From: an uncultured Ruminococcus sp.
GTDB lineage: Bacteria > Bacillota > Clostridia > Oscillospirales > Ruminococcaceae
Direction of reading: 5' to 3'
Assembly: GCA_910577575.1 (NCBI GenBank)
Contig: CAJTOG010000004.1
Coordinates: forward strand, 17,112 to 81,111
DNA: 64,000 nucleotides
Shown: positions 16,949-24,895 of the stretch, piece after piece
Layout of the letters: each line of letters begins with the position of its first letter
Position numbering within the stretch: the first letter of the stretch is position 1
The notes under the pieces: generated by a model
Seen by the model: only the letters and a program-made list of their open reading frames with translations
The model's database searches: none
What the model was told of the DNA's origin: nothing
Position numbers and translations under genes: made by a program

Positions 16949-18118
16949 ATGGAAGAATGGAAAACGGTTAAACTTGGTGACTATATTTTGGAATATACTG
17001 AAAAAACGACTGTGAATAATCAATATCCTATTCTTACATCATCAAGAAAAGGATTATTTCTACAATCTGATTATTACAAAAAACAAATAGCCAGTGAAAA
17101 TAATATAGGATATAATATTGTACCATATGGATATTTTACATATCGTCATATGAGTGATGATGAAATTTTTAAATTCAATATTAATACTATAGTTGAAAAT
17201 GGGATAGTCAGTACATTGTATCCTGTATTTACAACTAAAAATCTTATTGATAAATGGTTGTTGTATACTTTGAATTATGGTTCTGAATTTTCTAAATATG
17301 CAAGAATGCAAAAGCAAGGCGGAAGCCGTACATATATGTATCTTGAAAAACTTAAAAAAATAAAACTTACATTTCCGCCGATTAAGGAACAAGAAAAAAT
17401 AGCTGAAATTCTTTCAACGCAGGATAAAGTTATTGAACTTAAACAAAAACTTATTGACCGGAAGAAACAGCAGAAGAAATGGCTTATGCAGAATCTTCTT
17501 ACAGGAAGAATCAGGCTTAAGGGCTTTGAGGGGGAGTGGAAGAAAATATCATTTAATATTATATGTGATAAAATTAGCGATGGTATTCATGGAACTCCAA
17601 AATATGATTTAAATGGTGATTATTATTTTATTAATGGAAATAATCTTCGGAATGGGAAAATAATAATTACAGAATCAACTAAAAGAGTTAATGAAAGTGA
17701 ATATGAAAAATATAAAAAAACACTTTGTAATAGAACAATTTTGCTTTCAATTAATGGAACTATTGGAAGTACCGCTATTTATAAAAACGAGCCGATATTA
17801 CTTGGCAAAAGCTCTGCTTACTTAAATATAAAGAATAAATATGATTTTAATTTTATTTTTCATGCAATAAATAGTAATTATATACAATCACATTTTATAA
17901 AAAAGCTTACTGGAAGTACAATAAAAAATTTATCAATAGATACTATTAAAAACACACAAATATTTATACCTCCAATTGAAGAACAAACCGCAATAGCCGA
18001 AATCCTATCAGCACAGGACAGAGAAATCGAACTGCTTGAAAAAGAGCTGGAGCAGGAAAAATTAAAGAAAAAAGCTCTTATGCAGATGCTTCTGACAGGA
18101 AAAGTAAGGGTTATATAA
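16949..18118 (+). CDS. hsdS: Type I restriction-modification specificity subunit, solitary
   Basis: HsdS subunits recognise the DNA target for a type I methyltransferase or endonuclease. This 389-residue protein has two target-recognition domains (about 1-140 and 190-330). Each is followed by a matching conserved helix region: PPIKEQEKIAEILSTQDK plus LLTGRIRL, and PPIEEQTAIAEILSAQDR plus LLTGKVRV. No hsdM, hsdR or recombinase lies in the window. The gene is more AT-rich than its neighbours and sits between two terminators, consistent with horizontal acquisition or a spare S subunit used by HsdM encoded elsewhere. The ribosome binding site is weak (GGGAG). Confidence 0.9.
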   Translation: MEEWKTVKLGDYILEYTEKTTVNNQYPILTSSRKGLFLQSDYYKKQIASENNIGYNIVPYGYFTYRHMSDDEIFKFNINTIVENGIVSTLYPVFTTKNLIDKWLLYTLNYGSEFSKYARMQKQGGSRTYMYLEKLKKIKLTFPPIKEQEKIAEILSTQDKVIELKQKLIDRKKQQKKWLMQNLLTGRIRLKGFEGEWKKISFNIICDKISDGIHGTPKYDLNGDYYFINGNNLRNGKIIITESTKRVNESEYEKYKKTLCNRTILLSINGTIGSTAIYKNEPILLGKSSAYLNIKNKYDFNFIFHAINSNYIQSHFIKKLTGSTIKNLSIDTIKNTQIFIPPIEEQTAIAEILSAQDREIELLEKELEQEKLKKKALMQMLLTGKVRVI

Positions 18119-18125
18119 GATTAAA

Positions 18126-18160
18126 AATCACCTCATAAAAAATATGAGGTGATTCTGTAT
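18126..18160. terminator. Bidirectional terminator between hsdS and the lipoprotein operon
   Basis: AATCACCTCATA and its exact complement TATGAGGTGATT flank a five-base A loop (12-bp stem). T-rich sequence follows on both strands, better on the minus side. It serves two convergent units. Confidence 0.85.
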
Positions 18161-18161
18161 T

Positions 18162-18854
18162 TTATACAATGTATGTTTGTCCGTCTATTTCATAAACGCC
18201 AAGAATCATACTTTCCATATGGTTGGTGAGCTGATATGTTCCGCTTTCTGTCTTATATGCTGTATATCCGCCTATTTCAATTATTTTTTTTGATGTTACC
18301 TTGTCAAGTGCACCAATGCCGTCAAGATATCCGTCAACATTTTTCATATATTCCTTTGCACTTGCATTTGTATCGTCCAAGCAGTTAGAAACGTCGATAT
18401 AGTTTATTTCAAAGCCCTCGCCGAGGTATCTTACTATTGTGTTGTAAAGTTCATCAATATAGGTGTCGACGTTGTCATAGCCATGATTTTTGCAGGCATA
18501 TTCAAGATATTCAGGATAATAAATCTGTTTGAATAAATCATGGTCATTACTGTTGAGTGCACTGATATAGTCGTGAATTTTGTATATTTCACTGTAATCG
18601 GGATTATCTTCATCATCACCGCCGAAATAACGCTTGTCAAAGCCAATTGTGATTTTAACATGGTCGTCATTGTTTTCGGAAAGCTCAAAGACAGTTGAGC
18701 CATATGGCATATCTTCCTCAGCAACATTGACATCATCACCTGCATCGCTTACAAGCTGTTTTCCTGATGTTGATGATGAGTTTTCCTTATCTGAACAGCC
18801 TGTTGCTGAACAAGCCATAAGAACTGCCATCATACCACATAAAAATTTTTTCAT
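18162..18854 (-). CDS. Putative lipoprotein (230 aa)
   Basis: The N-terminus is a lipoprotein signal: MKKFLCGMMAVLMACSATGC with lipobox SATGC, followed by a Ser/Asp-rich spacer. The rest is a soluble, acidic mixed alpha/beta domain without a motif I recognise. It is the third of three consecutive lipoprotein genes on the minus strand. Its middle part (short repeats of helix and the segment YLEYACKNHGY) loosely resembles the neighbour at 18870, so both may be substrate-binding or stress-related surface proteins. Function unknown. Confidence 0.75.
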   Translation of the reverse strand: MKKFLCGMMAVLMACSATGCSDKENSSSTSGKQLVSDAGDDVNVAEEDMPYGSTVFELSENNDDHVKITIGFDKRYFGGDDEDNPDYSEIYKIHDYISALNSNDHDLFKQIYYPEYLEYACKNHGYDNVDTYIDELYNTIVRYLGEGFEINYIDVSNCLDDTNASAKEYMKNVDGYLDGIGALDKVTSKKIIEIGGYTAYKTESGTYQLTNHMESMILGVYEIDGQTYIV

Positions 18855-18869
18855 TTAACATACTCCTTT

Positions 18870-19631
18870 TCAGCCGAAAGTATAATATTTACCATTTTTT
18901 TCAGCAAAGATAATATCCGTTTCGCTGATTATTTTATGTTCCTTACCGTCTTCACCTTCAGCTATTATATAGAATGTAAAATATTTAAGGCTGTCTGACT
19001 GCTCCCTAATATAGTTGTAGTAATCCATTTTAAAATTATCATTGCTGTCCTGAAAAAATTTTTCAGTAAGCTCCTCTAATGTTTCACCCTCAAAAAGAGC
19101 AGTTTGCTCTGCCTTTATTCTTGTTATACTGAAATCTCCCGTATGAGTGTCATCTTCAGGTATTTCGTAAGTGCCTAAAATTTCCTGAATCATATAATCC
19201 CTGATATATTTACAGCGGAGTTCAAAGGAGTCTTTTAAATTGTATTCCTCGTCTTCAGTGCTGTAATTTTCAATCAGATATTTATTGTATCTTTCAATAT
19301 AATCATCGACCAATGCTGTTTTATATGATTCAAAATCATTGTTCTGAAAGGAAATAAAATATTTTTCAAGGGTAAGCATAAGTTCTGTGGGAATGTAAGC
19401 ATCATCATAATAAAGTTTGATACCGTTTTCACTTATGCGGTAACTGCCTAAATTGTATTCTTCACTGTCCTCAGAAGGAGTTATAATATCAGTTACACCG
19501 TTTTCACCGATTGAAACAGTTTGAGATACAGAATTATCCGCTGTTGTTTCATCTGTTTCAGTACATGAAGTAAAGCCAATCAGACAGACAACAGAAGTAA
19601 TCAGGAAAGTGATTTTTTTAATATTCAGCAT
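18870..19631 (-). CDS. Putative lipoprotein (253 aa)
   Basis: A hydrophobic leader ends in lipobox GFTSC. The mature part is acidic and rich in Tyr and Glu, and its last segment (FYIIAEGEDGKEHKIISETD) looks like a small beta domain. I start at 19631 (MLNIKKITFL) because GGGAG lies five bases upstream. An ATG at 19643 overlapping the preceding stop is less likely. It lies 15 bases upstream of the next lipoprotein gene, so they are probably co-transcribed. No family recognised. Confidence 0.72.
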   Translation of the reverse strand: MLNIKKITFLITSVVCLIGFTSCTETDETTADNSVSQTVSIGENGVTDIITPSEDSEEYNLGSYRISENGIKLYYDDAYIPTELMLTLEKYFISFQNNDFESYKTALVDDYIERYNKYLIENYSTEDEEYNLKDSFELRCKYIRDYMIQEILGTYEIPEDDTHTGDFSITRIKAEQTALFEGETLEELTEKFFQDSNDNFKMDYYNYIREQSDSLKYFTFYIIAEGEDGKEHKIISETDIIFAEKNGKYYTFG

Positions 19632-19642
19632 ATTTTCTCCCA

Positions 19643-20323
19643 TCAGACAGGCTGTATATTGAAATCCTTTTCAGCTGCCCATTTATAAACAACAGAATTT
19701 TCAGAAGCATAAATAGTAAGGTTAGGAAGTTCTTCAAGTCCCCAGTCCTCGTATTCTAAATCGGGATTATTTATTGTCAGGGAAGTCATACTGTCGCAGG
19801 CAGTAAAGGCTTCCATTTGAATAAAATTCGTATTCTGTGGAATAACAAGCGATTCGAGGCTTGTACACGCTGCAAACGCACTTCTTTCAATGCCGGTTAC
19901 TGCTTCCGGAATATTTATAGTTTTCATGGACGCACAATCCATGAATGCTCCTTCACAAATAAATTCAACAGTTTCAGGCAATGTTACTGATTCTATACCA
20001 TATTTTGCTTCAAAGGAATAAAATCCGATTTTTGTAACAGGCATGCCATCAATTTTATCAGGTATTTCCACATTTACAGAAGTACCTGTATATTTTGTGA
20101 CAGTAGCTTTGCCGTCAAGAATTTCATACTCAAAATTTTCAATTGATTCTATTTCACGTATACGTTCTGTGGGAATTTCTTCAGTAATTTCAGATGATAT
20201 TTCCATAGTTTCGGACTCAGAAGATTCGGAAGGCTCTGACAGTTGGCTGTTGTTCGGTTTATTTCCGCAGCCTGTAAGAACAACTGAAATAACAGCTGTT
20301 CCTGTTAGGATTTTCTTAATCAT
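19643..20323 (-). CDS. Lipoprotein with BspA-type leucine-rich repeats
   Basis: The signal MIKKILTGTAVISVVLTGC has lipobox LTGC and a Ser/Glu-rich linker (to about residue 60). It is followed by LRR_5/BspA-type repeats, for example IPEAVTGIERSAFAACTSLE. The repeat type is the same as in the dockerin protein at 14442, but here the protein is membrane-anchored by lipid instead of a dockerin. Such repeats usually mediate adhesion or protein interaction. It is the first gene of the lipoprotein trio, 57 bases after typA with no clear terminator between. Confidence 0.82.
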   Translation of the reverse strand: MIKKILTGTAVISVVLTGCGNKPNNSQLSEPSESSESETMEISSEITEEIPTERIREIESIENFEYEILDGKATVTKYTGTSVNVEIPDKIDGMPVTKIGFYSFEAKYGIESVTLPETVEFICEGAFMDCASMKTINIPEAVTGIERSAFAACTSLESLVIPQNTNFIQMEAFTACDSMTSLTINNPDLEYEDWGLEELPNLTIYASENSVVYKWAAEKDFNIQPV

Positions 20324-20380
20324 AATTATATCTCCATAATTTTTTGGGAATATGTTTTAACAGTGAAAATTTGCTGAAAA

Positions 20381-22201
20381 TTACGACTTCGCTTTTACTT
20401 TTGCTCTTTGTGAGTTGCTTAAAATTCTCTTGCGTATTCTCATACTTTCAGGTGTTACTTCCAGCAATTCATCATCGGCAAGAAATTCAAGGCAGTCTTC
20501 AAGACTGAGTATTCGGTGAGGTACAAGTCGGAGTGCATCATCACTTCCGCTTGCACGTGTATTGGTAAGGTGCTTTCTCTTGCATACATTTACAACAAGG
20601 TCATCTGTTTTCGGTGATGCACCTACAATCATTCCTTCATATACTGGTACGCCTGCCGGAATGAAAAGCTGTCCTCGTTCCTGAGCATTGAACAGTCCGT
20701 AAGTTACGGCTTCACCTGTTTCAAATGATATAAGTGAACCTGTTTTACGTCTTTCTATATCTCCTTTATATGGCTGATAGTCTTCAAATACATGACTCAT
20801 AATGCCTTCACCTTTTGTATCAGTGAGAAATTCACTCTTATACCCGAAAAGTCCACGGGCAGGCACAAGAAATTCAATACGCATACGGCTTCCCTGAGGA
20901 TGCATTGATACAAGTTCGCCTTTTCTGCCTCCCATTTTTTCCATTACTGAGCCAACACATTCTTCCGGCACATCGACAACAAGACGTTCGATAGGCTCAA
21001 GTTTTCTGCCGTCTTCTCCTTCTTTAAAGAGAACACGTGGAGTTGATACAGCAAGTTCATATCCTTCACGGCGCATATTTTCGATAAGGATTGAAAGATG
21101 CATTTCTCCTCGTCCTGCAACACGGAAAGAATCTGTAGATTCTGTTTCTTCAACACGGAGTGAAACGTCTCTTAGCAGTTCCTTGAACAGTCTTTCACGG
21201 AGCTGGCGTGATGTAACAAATTTTCCCTCACGTCCTGCAAACGGGCTGTCATTTACAGAAAAAGTCATTTCAACAGTTGGTTCGCTTATTTTGACAAACG
21301 GCAGAGGCTCGGGAGTATCAACGGCACATATAGTATCACCTATGGTTATACCGTCAATACCTGAAATCCATACAATATCACCCATTTCCGCATTTTCTAC
21401 CGGTACACGCTGCAAGCCCTGAATCTGAAGAAGCGATACGATTTTGGAGTTATAGTTTTTCTTTGAGCCTGTATAATCGCATACTGTTACCTGCTGATTG
21501 ACTCTTATATTTCCACGTACTATGCGTCCGATTCCGATTCGTCCTACATATTCATTATAGTCAATAGATGATATAAGCATCTGTAAAGGCTGTGTTTCAT
21601 CGCCCTTCGGAGGTTCAATGTAATTTATTATTGTATCAAAAAGTGGTTTCAGGTCTGTACCTGTTTCGTACTGACTGAGTGAAGCAGTACCGCTTCTGCC
21701 GGAACAGAATAAAATAGGTGATTCAAGCTGTTCATCATTTGCATCAAGGTCAAGAAGCAGTTCAAGTACTTCGTCGCCTATTTCATCAAGTCTTGCATCA
21801 GGACGGTCTATTTTATTTACTACGACAATAATTTTATGACCCATTTCAAGAGCCTTTGAAAGTACAAATCTTGTCTGTGGCATAGGACCTTCTGCGGCAT
21901 CAACAAGCAGAAGTACACCGTCAACCATTTCAAGTACACGTTCAACCTCTCCGCCGAAATCAGCATGGCCGGGAGTATCAATGATATTGATTTTTATATC
22001 ATTGTAGCATACAGATGTATTTTTTGCAAGTATGGTAATTCCTCGTTCACGTTCAATATCGTTTGAATCCATTACACGTTCGGCAACTGCCTGATTTTCA
22101 CGGAAAACACCGCCCTGTTTAAGCATTTCATCAACAAGGGTTGTCTTGCCATGGTCAACGTGGGCAATAATGGCGATATTTCTTAAATCTTCTCTAATCA
22201 T
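20381..22201 (-). CDS. typA: Ribosome-associated GTPase TypA/BipA
   Basis: This 606-residue translational GTPase acts on the 50S subunit during assembly or stress. The G domain motifs are intact: AHVDHGKTTL, DTPGHADFGGEV and VNKIDRPDA. They are followed by EF-G-like domains II, III and V and the BipA-specific C-terminal domain (GLFNAQERGQLFIPAG). The length is standard. An AAAGAGG site precedes the start. No convincing promoter is seen directly upstream. Confidence 0.97.
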   Translation of the reverse strand: MIREDLRNIAIIAHVDHGKTTLVDEMLKQGGVFRENQAVAERVMDSNDIERERGITILAKNTSVCYNDIKINIIDTPGHADFGGEVERVLEMVDGVLLLVDAAEGPMPQTRFVLSKALEMGHKIIVVVNKIDRPDARLDEIGDEVLELLLDLDANDEQLESPILFCSGRSGTASLSQYETGTDLKPLFDTIINYIEPPKGDETQPLQMLISSIDYNEYVGRIGIGRIVRGNIRVNQQVTVCDYTGSKKNYNSKIVSLLQIQGLQRVPVENAEMGDIVWISGIDGITIGDTICAVDTPEPLPFVKISEPTVEMTFSVNDSPFAGREGKFVTSRQLRERLFKELLRDVSLRVEETESTDSFRVAGRGEMHLSILIENMRREGYELAVSTPRVLFKEGEDGRKLEPIERLVVDVPEECVGSVMEKMGGRKGELVSMHPQGSRMRIEFLVPARGLFGYKSEFLTDTKGEGIMSHVFEDYQPYKGDIERRKTGSLISFETGEAVTYGLFNAQERGQLFIPAGVPVYEGMIVGASPKTDDLVVNVCKRKHLTNTRASGSDDALRLVPHRILSLEDCLEFLADDELLEVTPESMRIRKRILSNSQRAKVKAKS

Positions 22202-22265
22202 TATAAATTACCTCTTTTTATTAAATTTGAGAATATCTTTTAATAATATCCTGTTTTTTGGATAT

Positions 22266-22445
22266 TTACTTAATAAAATAGAATTTTGGAAAATATTTTT
22301 TCAGATTTACTTTTTCCAGTTTTATTTCAATAATATGGTCAAGCTGAAATTTATTATATTTTCTGCTGACAATATAAATATTAAAAATATTGTTCTTCCT
22401 GTTATTACATTGAAAAGCAATATAATTTATTTTAGGATTTTTCAT
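22266..22445 (-). other. Possible 59-codon ORF or gene remnant
   Basis: An ATG at 22445 opens a 59-residue basic, Asn/Lys/Ile-rich frame beginning MKNPKINYIAFQCNNRKNN and ending at a TAA at 22266. There is no ribosome binding site upstream. It reads like coding sequence but the base composition is very AT-rich, so chance is possible. It lies between typA and the fragment at 22578. Confidence 0.25.
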
Positions 22446-22577
22446 ATGAATTTTGAATATGGATTTAATTTTTATTTATGTATCATAGTTGTGTTTATAG
22501 TACATTTCAATATTGAAATTTGGGAGAGAATAAAATTTTTCAAAGAACTCATTAAACACAGGCGATATTTTCGTTAT

Positions 22578-22883
22578 TCATAGTGAGTTTTCAAGTTGTT
22601 CAGAACTTATGAAACTTCTGTGCATTCGGATAGTTTTATTGAATTCTGTTAATATATTACTCTGAACTACGTTGTGTTTTCTGAGATGGACTTTGACAAT
22701 AATATATTTTTTACTGTTTTTGGCATTTAATACCTTTTTAATATAATGTCTTAAATTGAGAACAAAATTATTTATAATAAAGTTATCAAAATCTTCTTCA
22801 TTCCAGAATTTTTTTATGTGTTCAACAGAGTTGAGGTGCTCATAAGTGTATATAACCTCTGTTTTTATAATAAAGTTCTCATA
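22578..22883 (-). pseudogene. Stop-free protein-like fragment without start codon
   Basis: A 101-codon frame runs uninterrupted from just after a TAA to a TGA at 22578, for example EHIKKFWNEEDFDNFIINNF and LRKHNVVQSNILTEFNKTIR. The first ATG in frame is near its end. An ATG does occur at the correct place one base out of frame (ATGAGAACTTT), which suggests a frameshift near the beginning. Such length without stops in AT-rich DNA favours a former gene. No family recognised. Confidence 0.4.
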
Positions 22884-22944
22884 TTACAAAAGTAATATTT
22901 TTTCTGAACAATAAATAGTGCTTTCCGTGCAAATCAGCTTTTTT

Positions 22945-22982
22945 TACAGGCATAAAAAAAACCGCCTGATAAAACAGCGGAA
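22945..22982 (-). terminator. Terminator after the tRNA-Thr/tRNA-Tyr unit
   Basis: On the minus strand CCGCTG and CAGGCGG (one bulged base) pair around a TTTTAT loop, followed by eight T. It lies about 25 bases beyond the tRNA-Tyr 3' end. Confidence 0.8.
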
Positions 22983-23006
22983 TTACTGAAAAATATTAAA
23001 AGAAAC

Positions 23007-23092
23007 TGGTGGGAGAGGATGGATTCGGACCATCGAAGCTGAAAAGCAACAGATTTACAGTCTGCCCCCTTTGGCCACTCGGGAACTCTCCC
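23007..23092 (-). tRNA. tRNA-Tyr(GTA)
   Basis: It folds as a class II tRNA: acceptor GGGAGAG pairs with CTCTCCC, the anticodon loop CTGTAAA gives GTA, there is a long variable arm, and the T-loop is TCCGAAT. The CCA end is encoded. It shares a transcript with tRNA-Thr just upstream. Confidence 0.95.
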
Positions 23093-23136
23093 ATACACAA
23101 ATTTCAAAAAATTTATCGGTATATTGACCGATAAAC

Positions 23137-23212
23137 TGGAGCTGGTGGACGGACTCGAACCCCCGACCTGCTGATTACAAATCAGCTGCTCTACCAACTG
23201 AGCTATACCAGC
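23137..23212 (-). tRNA. tRNA-Thr(TGT)
   Basis: The anticodon arm GCTGA-TTTGTAA-TCAGC gives TGT. The D arm and TTCGAGT T-loop are normal and CCA is encoded. Two unusual points: position 7:66 is A-C and one T-stem pair is G-G. Neither should prevent folding. It is transcribed from the promoter at 23228-23256 together with tRNA-Tyr. Confidence 0.92.
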
Positions 23213-23227
23213 TTAACTGACTTATTT

Positions 23228-23256
23228 ATTATATCATACTTTTTTTAATTTGTCAA
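23228..23256 (-). promoter_or_regulatory. Promoter of the tRNA-Thr/tRNA-Tyr unit
   Basis: TTGACA and TATAAT, both perfect, are separated by 17 bases on the minus strand, immediately upstream of tRNA-Thr. Confidence 0.93.
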
Positions 23257-23316
23257 TAGTTTTTTGAAAATTTTTTATGATTTTTTAAAAACTTTTCTAA
23301 ATTGAAATATGATAAC

Positions 23317-23393
23317 TGGTCGAGGCGACAGGACTCGAACCTGCGGCATCTTGGTCCCAAACCAAGCACTCTACCAAACTGAGCTACGCCTCG
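23317..23393 (-). tRNA. tRNA-Pro(TGG)
   Basis: Acceptor CGAGGCG pairs with CGCCTCG. The anticodon loop TTTGGGA gives TGG. The T-loop is TTCGAGT and CCA is encoded. It has its own promoter and is separated from tRNA-Thr by a second promoter. Confidence 0.95.
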
Positions 23394-23426
23394 GATAATT
23401 TTCCTGCTGTTCCTGACAGCTTTTAT

Positions 23427-23455
23427 ATTATATCAGATGTTTATGAAAAAGTCAA
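23427..23455 (-). promoter_or_regulatory. Promoter of tRNA-Pro
   Basis: TTGACT (23450-23455) and TATAAT (23427-23432) are 17 bases apart on the minus strand. Confidence 0.9.
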
Positions 23456-23529
23456 TAGATTTTTGATTTATTTGTATATCTGCATAAAAAAAAACGGTTG
23501 TCCACTTTTTTTATAACATATCCGACAAA

Positions 23530-23560
23530 AATCAACAGGAGACGTTTCCGTCTCCTATGA
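23530..23560 (-). terminator. Terminator of the 88-residue membrane protein gene
   Basis: AGGAGACG and CGTCTCCT form a perfect 8-bp stem with a four-base loop. On the minus strand it is followed by GTTGATTTTTG. Confidence 0.75.
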
Positions 23561-23571
23561 TTTTAAACAGA

Positions 23572-23838
23572 TTAATCCTGTTTTATATCTTCATCAGTTG
23601 ATTCTTCTGTTTCAGCAGTCAGTTCTTTATAATCTGCATCGCTTTCATATTCTTCATCAGATTCATATGAACTGTCTGTATTATCAAATTCAAATTCGAT
23701 GCTTTCGTCATCATAATCATAAGATTCATCATCATCAAAATCAAGGTCCGGTGATTTTTTCTTTAAAAGTTTTGAAATGATAACGCCGCCAGCAACAACT
23801 GCTCCTGTAATAAGCAGACCCGTTAAAAACTTATTCAT
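23572..23838 (-). CDS. Small membrane-anchored protein with acidic tail
   Basis: The 88-residue protein has one N-terminal membrane segment (about residues 4-22, FLTGLLITGAVVAGGVIISK), a positive KLLKKK stop-transfer patch, and a very acidic Asp/Glu/Tyr/Ser-rich tail. The layout resembles YtxH-like small membrane proteins but the tail is not helical or basic as in that family. An AAGAGGAC site precedes the ATG. It has its own promoter, a leader hairpin and a terminator. Function unknown. Confidence 0.75.
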   Translation of the reverse strand: MNKFLTGLLITGAVVAGGVIISKLLKKKSPDLDFDDDESYDYDDESIEFEFDNTDSSYESDEEYESDADYKELTAETEESTDEDIKQD

Positions 23839-23871
23839 TTTAGTCCTCTTTTCTTCGCAAGTTAAAATATA

Positions 23872-23902
23872 TTACCGAAATGCTTGCGAACATTTTCGGT
23901 AA
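23872..23902 (-). promoter_or_regulatory. Leader hairpin before the 88-residue membrane protein
   Basis: TTACCGAAA and TTTCGGTAA pair, with an extra TG/CA and one bulged A, around an eight-base loop in the 5' untranslated region. No T-run follows, so it is not a terminator. It could stabilise the mRNA or be a protein or RNA target. Confidence 0.4.
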
Positions 23903-23912
23903 ATCAATTATT

Positions 23913-23941
23913 ATTATAACACACCTTGCCGAAAATTTCAA
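23913..23941 (-). promoter_or_regulatory. Promoter of the 88-residue membrane protein gene
   Basis: TTGAAA (23936-23941) and TATAAT (23913-23918) are 17 bases apart on the minus strand, directly after the rsmE stop. Confidence 0.75.
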
Positions 23942-23945
23942 CTGT

Positions 23946-24668
23946 TTACATATTATTTGTTAAAAACATCAAAATTGACATGGCAGTTATTGGTGCAGTT
24001 TCACAACGGAGTATTCTTTTTCCGAGCCAAACTTGTTCCGCACCCATATCAAATGCAGCCTGAGCTTCCTCTCTGTCAAATCCGCCCTCACTTCCAATAA
24101 AAAGTCCTATAGTTCGGGTATTTTCAAAATTCAATTCGCTGAAATTTTTTCCTCCCTGTTCCTCATAGAGAAAAATAGTTTTGTCAAGTTTTTTAATTTG
24201 TTCCAGTGAATTTTTATAACTTACAATTGATTTTACATCAGGAATAATTCCACGTCCTGACTGTTTGGCGGCTTCTTCGGCAATTTTATTGAGTCTTGAC
24301 AATTTTTTGTTGAAATCTTTATCATTAGGACGTGAAATACAACGTCTTGTAAGTACGGGAACAATATGTGAAACTCCCAGTTCAACACTTTTTTGGATAA
24401 TATATTCAAGCTTGTCTAGCTTTGGAATAGCCTGAAAAAGTGTCACTTCAATATCCGGTTCAGATGCACAGCGAATCTTTTCTTTCAGTTTAAGAAATAC
24501 TGTATCATCAGTTATTTTTGATATTTCACAGTTATAGTCAAATCCGCAGCAGCAGACTGTTATTTCTTCACCTGTTTTCATACGCAGGGAACGTCCTATA
24601 TGATTTGCATTACTGCCTGTAAGGATAATGTTTTCCTTATCTATTTCATTTACGAAAAACCTTGGCAT
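23946..24668 (-). CDS. rsmE: 16S rRNA (uracil-1498-N3)-methyltransferase
   Basis: It methylates U1498 of 16S rRNA using SAM. This 240-residue SPOUT-family protein shows the family start MPRFFVNEID, the substrate-interacting NANHIGRSLRMKTGEE, and the C-terminal knot motifs IGSEGGFDREE and LGKRILRCETAPI. The usual IGPEGG is IGSEGG here. It has its own promoter. No prmA gene, which often precedes rsmE, is present here. Confidence 0.95.
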   Translation of the reverse strand: MPRFFVNEIDKENIILTGSNANHIGRSLRMKTGEEITVCCCGFDYNCEISKITDDTVFLKLKEKIRCASEPDIEVTLFQAIPKLDKLEYIIQKSVELGVSHIVPVLTRRCISRPNDKDFNKKLSRLNKIAEEAAKQSGRGIIPDVKSIVSYKNSLEQIKKLDKTIFLYEEQGGKNFSELNFENTRTIGLFIGSEGGFDREEAQAAFDMGAEQVWLGKRILRCETAPITAMSILMFLTNNM

Positions 24669-24702
24669 AATTTCACTCCTGAATTTAAATTGTTATTAAT
24701 AC

Positions 24703-24731
24703 ATTATAACATTTGCAGTAAAAAAATTCAA
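24703..24731 (-). promoter_or_regulatory. Promoter of rsmE
   Basis: TTGAAT (24726-24731) and TATAAT (24703-24708) are 17 bases apart on the minus strand, 35 bases before the start codon. Confidence 0.75.
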
Positions 24732-24805
24732 GTCATTATATACAATGAGTATGTCTTTTTTTTGATGATTATAACGAAATTATTAATAAAAACAGTTTTA
24801 TACAT

Positions 24806-24843
24806 AATTTGTTAACAAATTGTATTCAAAATAATGTTATAAT
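24806..24843 (+). promoter_or_regulatory. Palindromic operator and extended -10 of the first GH9 gene
   Basis: AATTTGTTAACAAATT (24806-24821) is a perfect 16-bp palindrome. It covers the place where a -35 box should be for the extended -10 TGTTATAAT (TATAAT at 24838-24843). There is no good -35 sequence, so the promoter probably needs an activator or is blocked by a dimeric regulator at the palindrome. Inference from position only. Confidence 0.5.
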
Positions 24844-24895
24844 CATTGTATATAAATTTATATTATTTATATTTATAATGAAAGGATGATTTTAT

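Noticed and set aside
22146..22583. 145-codon plus-strand ORF antisense to the typA start
   Set aside because: It begins inside typA on the opposite strand and is extremely Phe/Ile/Asn-rich, as expected of random AT-rich DNA, with no ribosome binding site.
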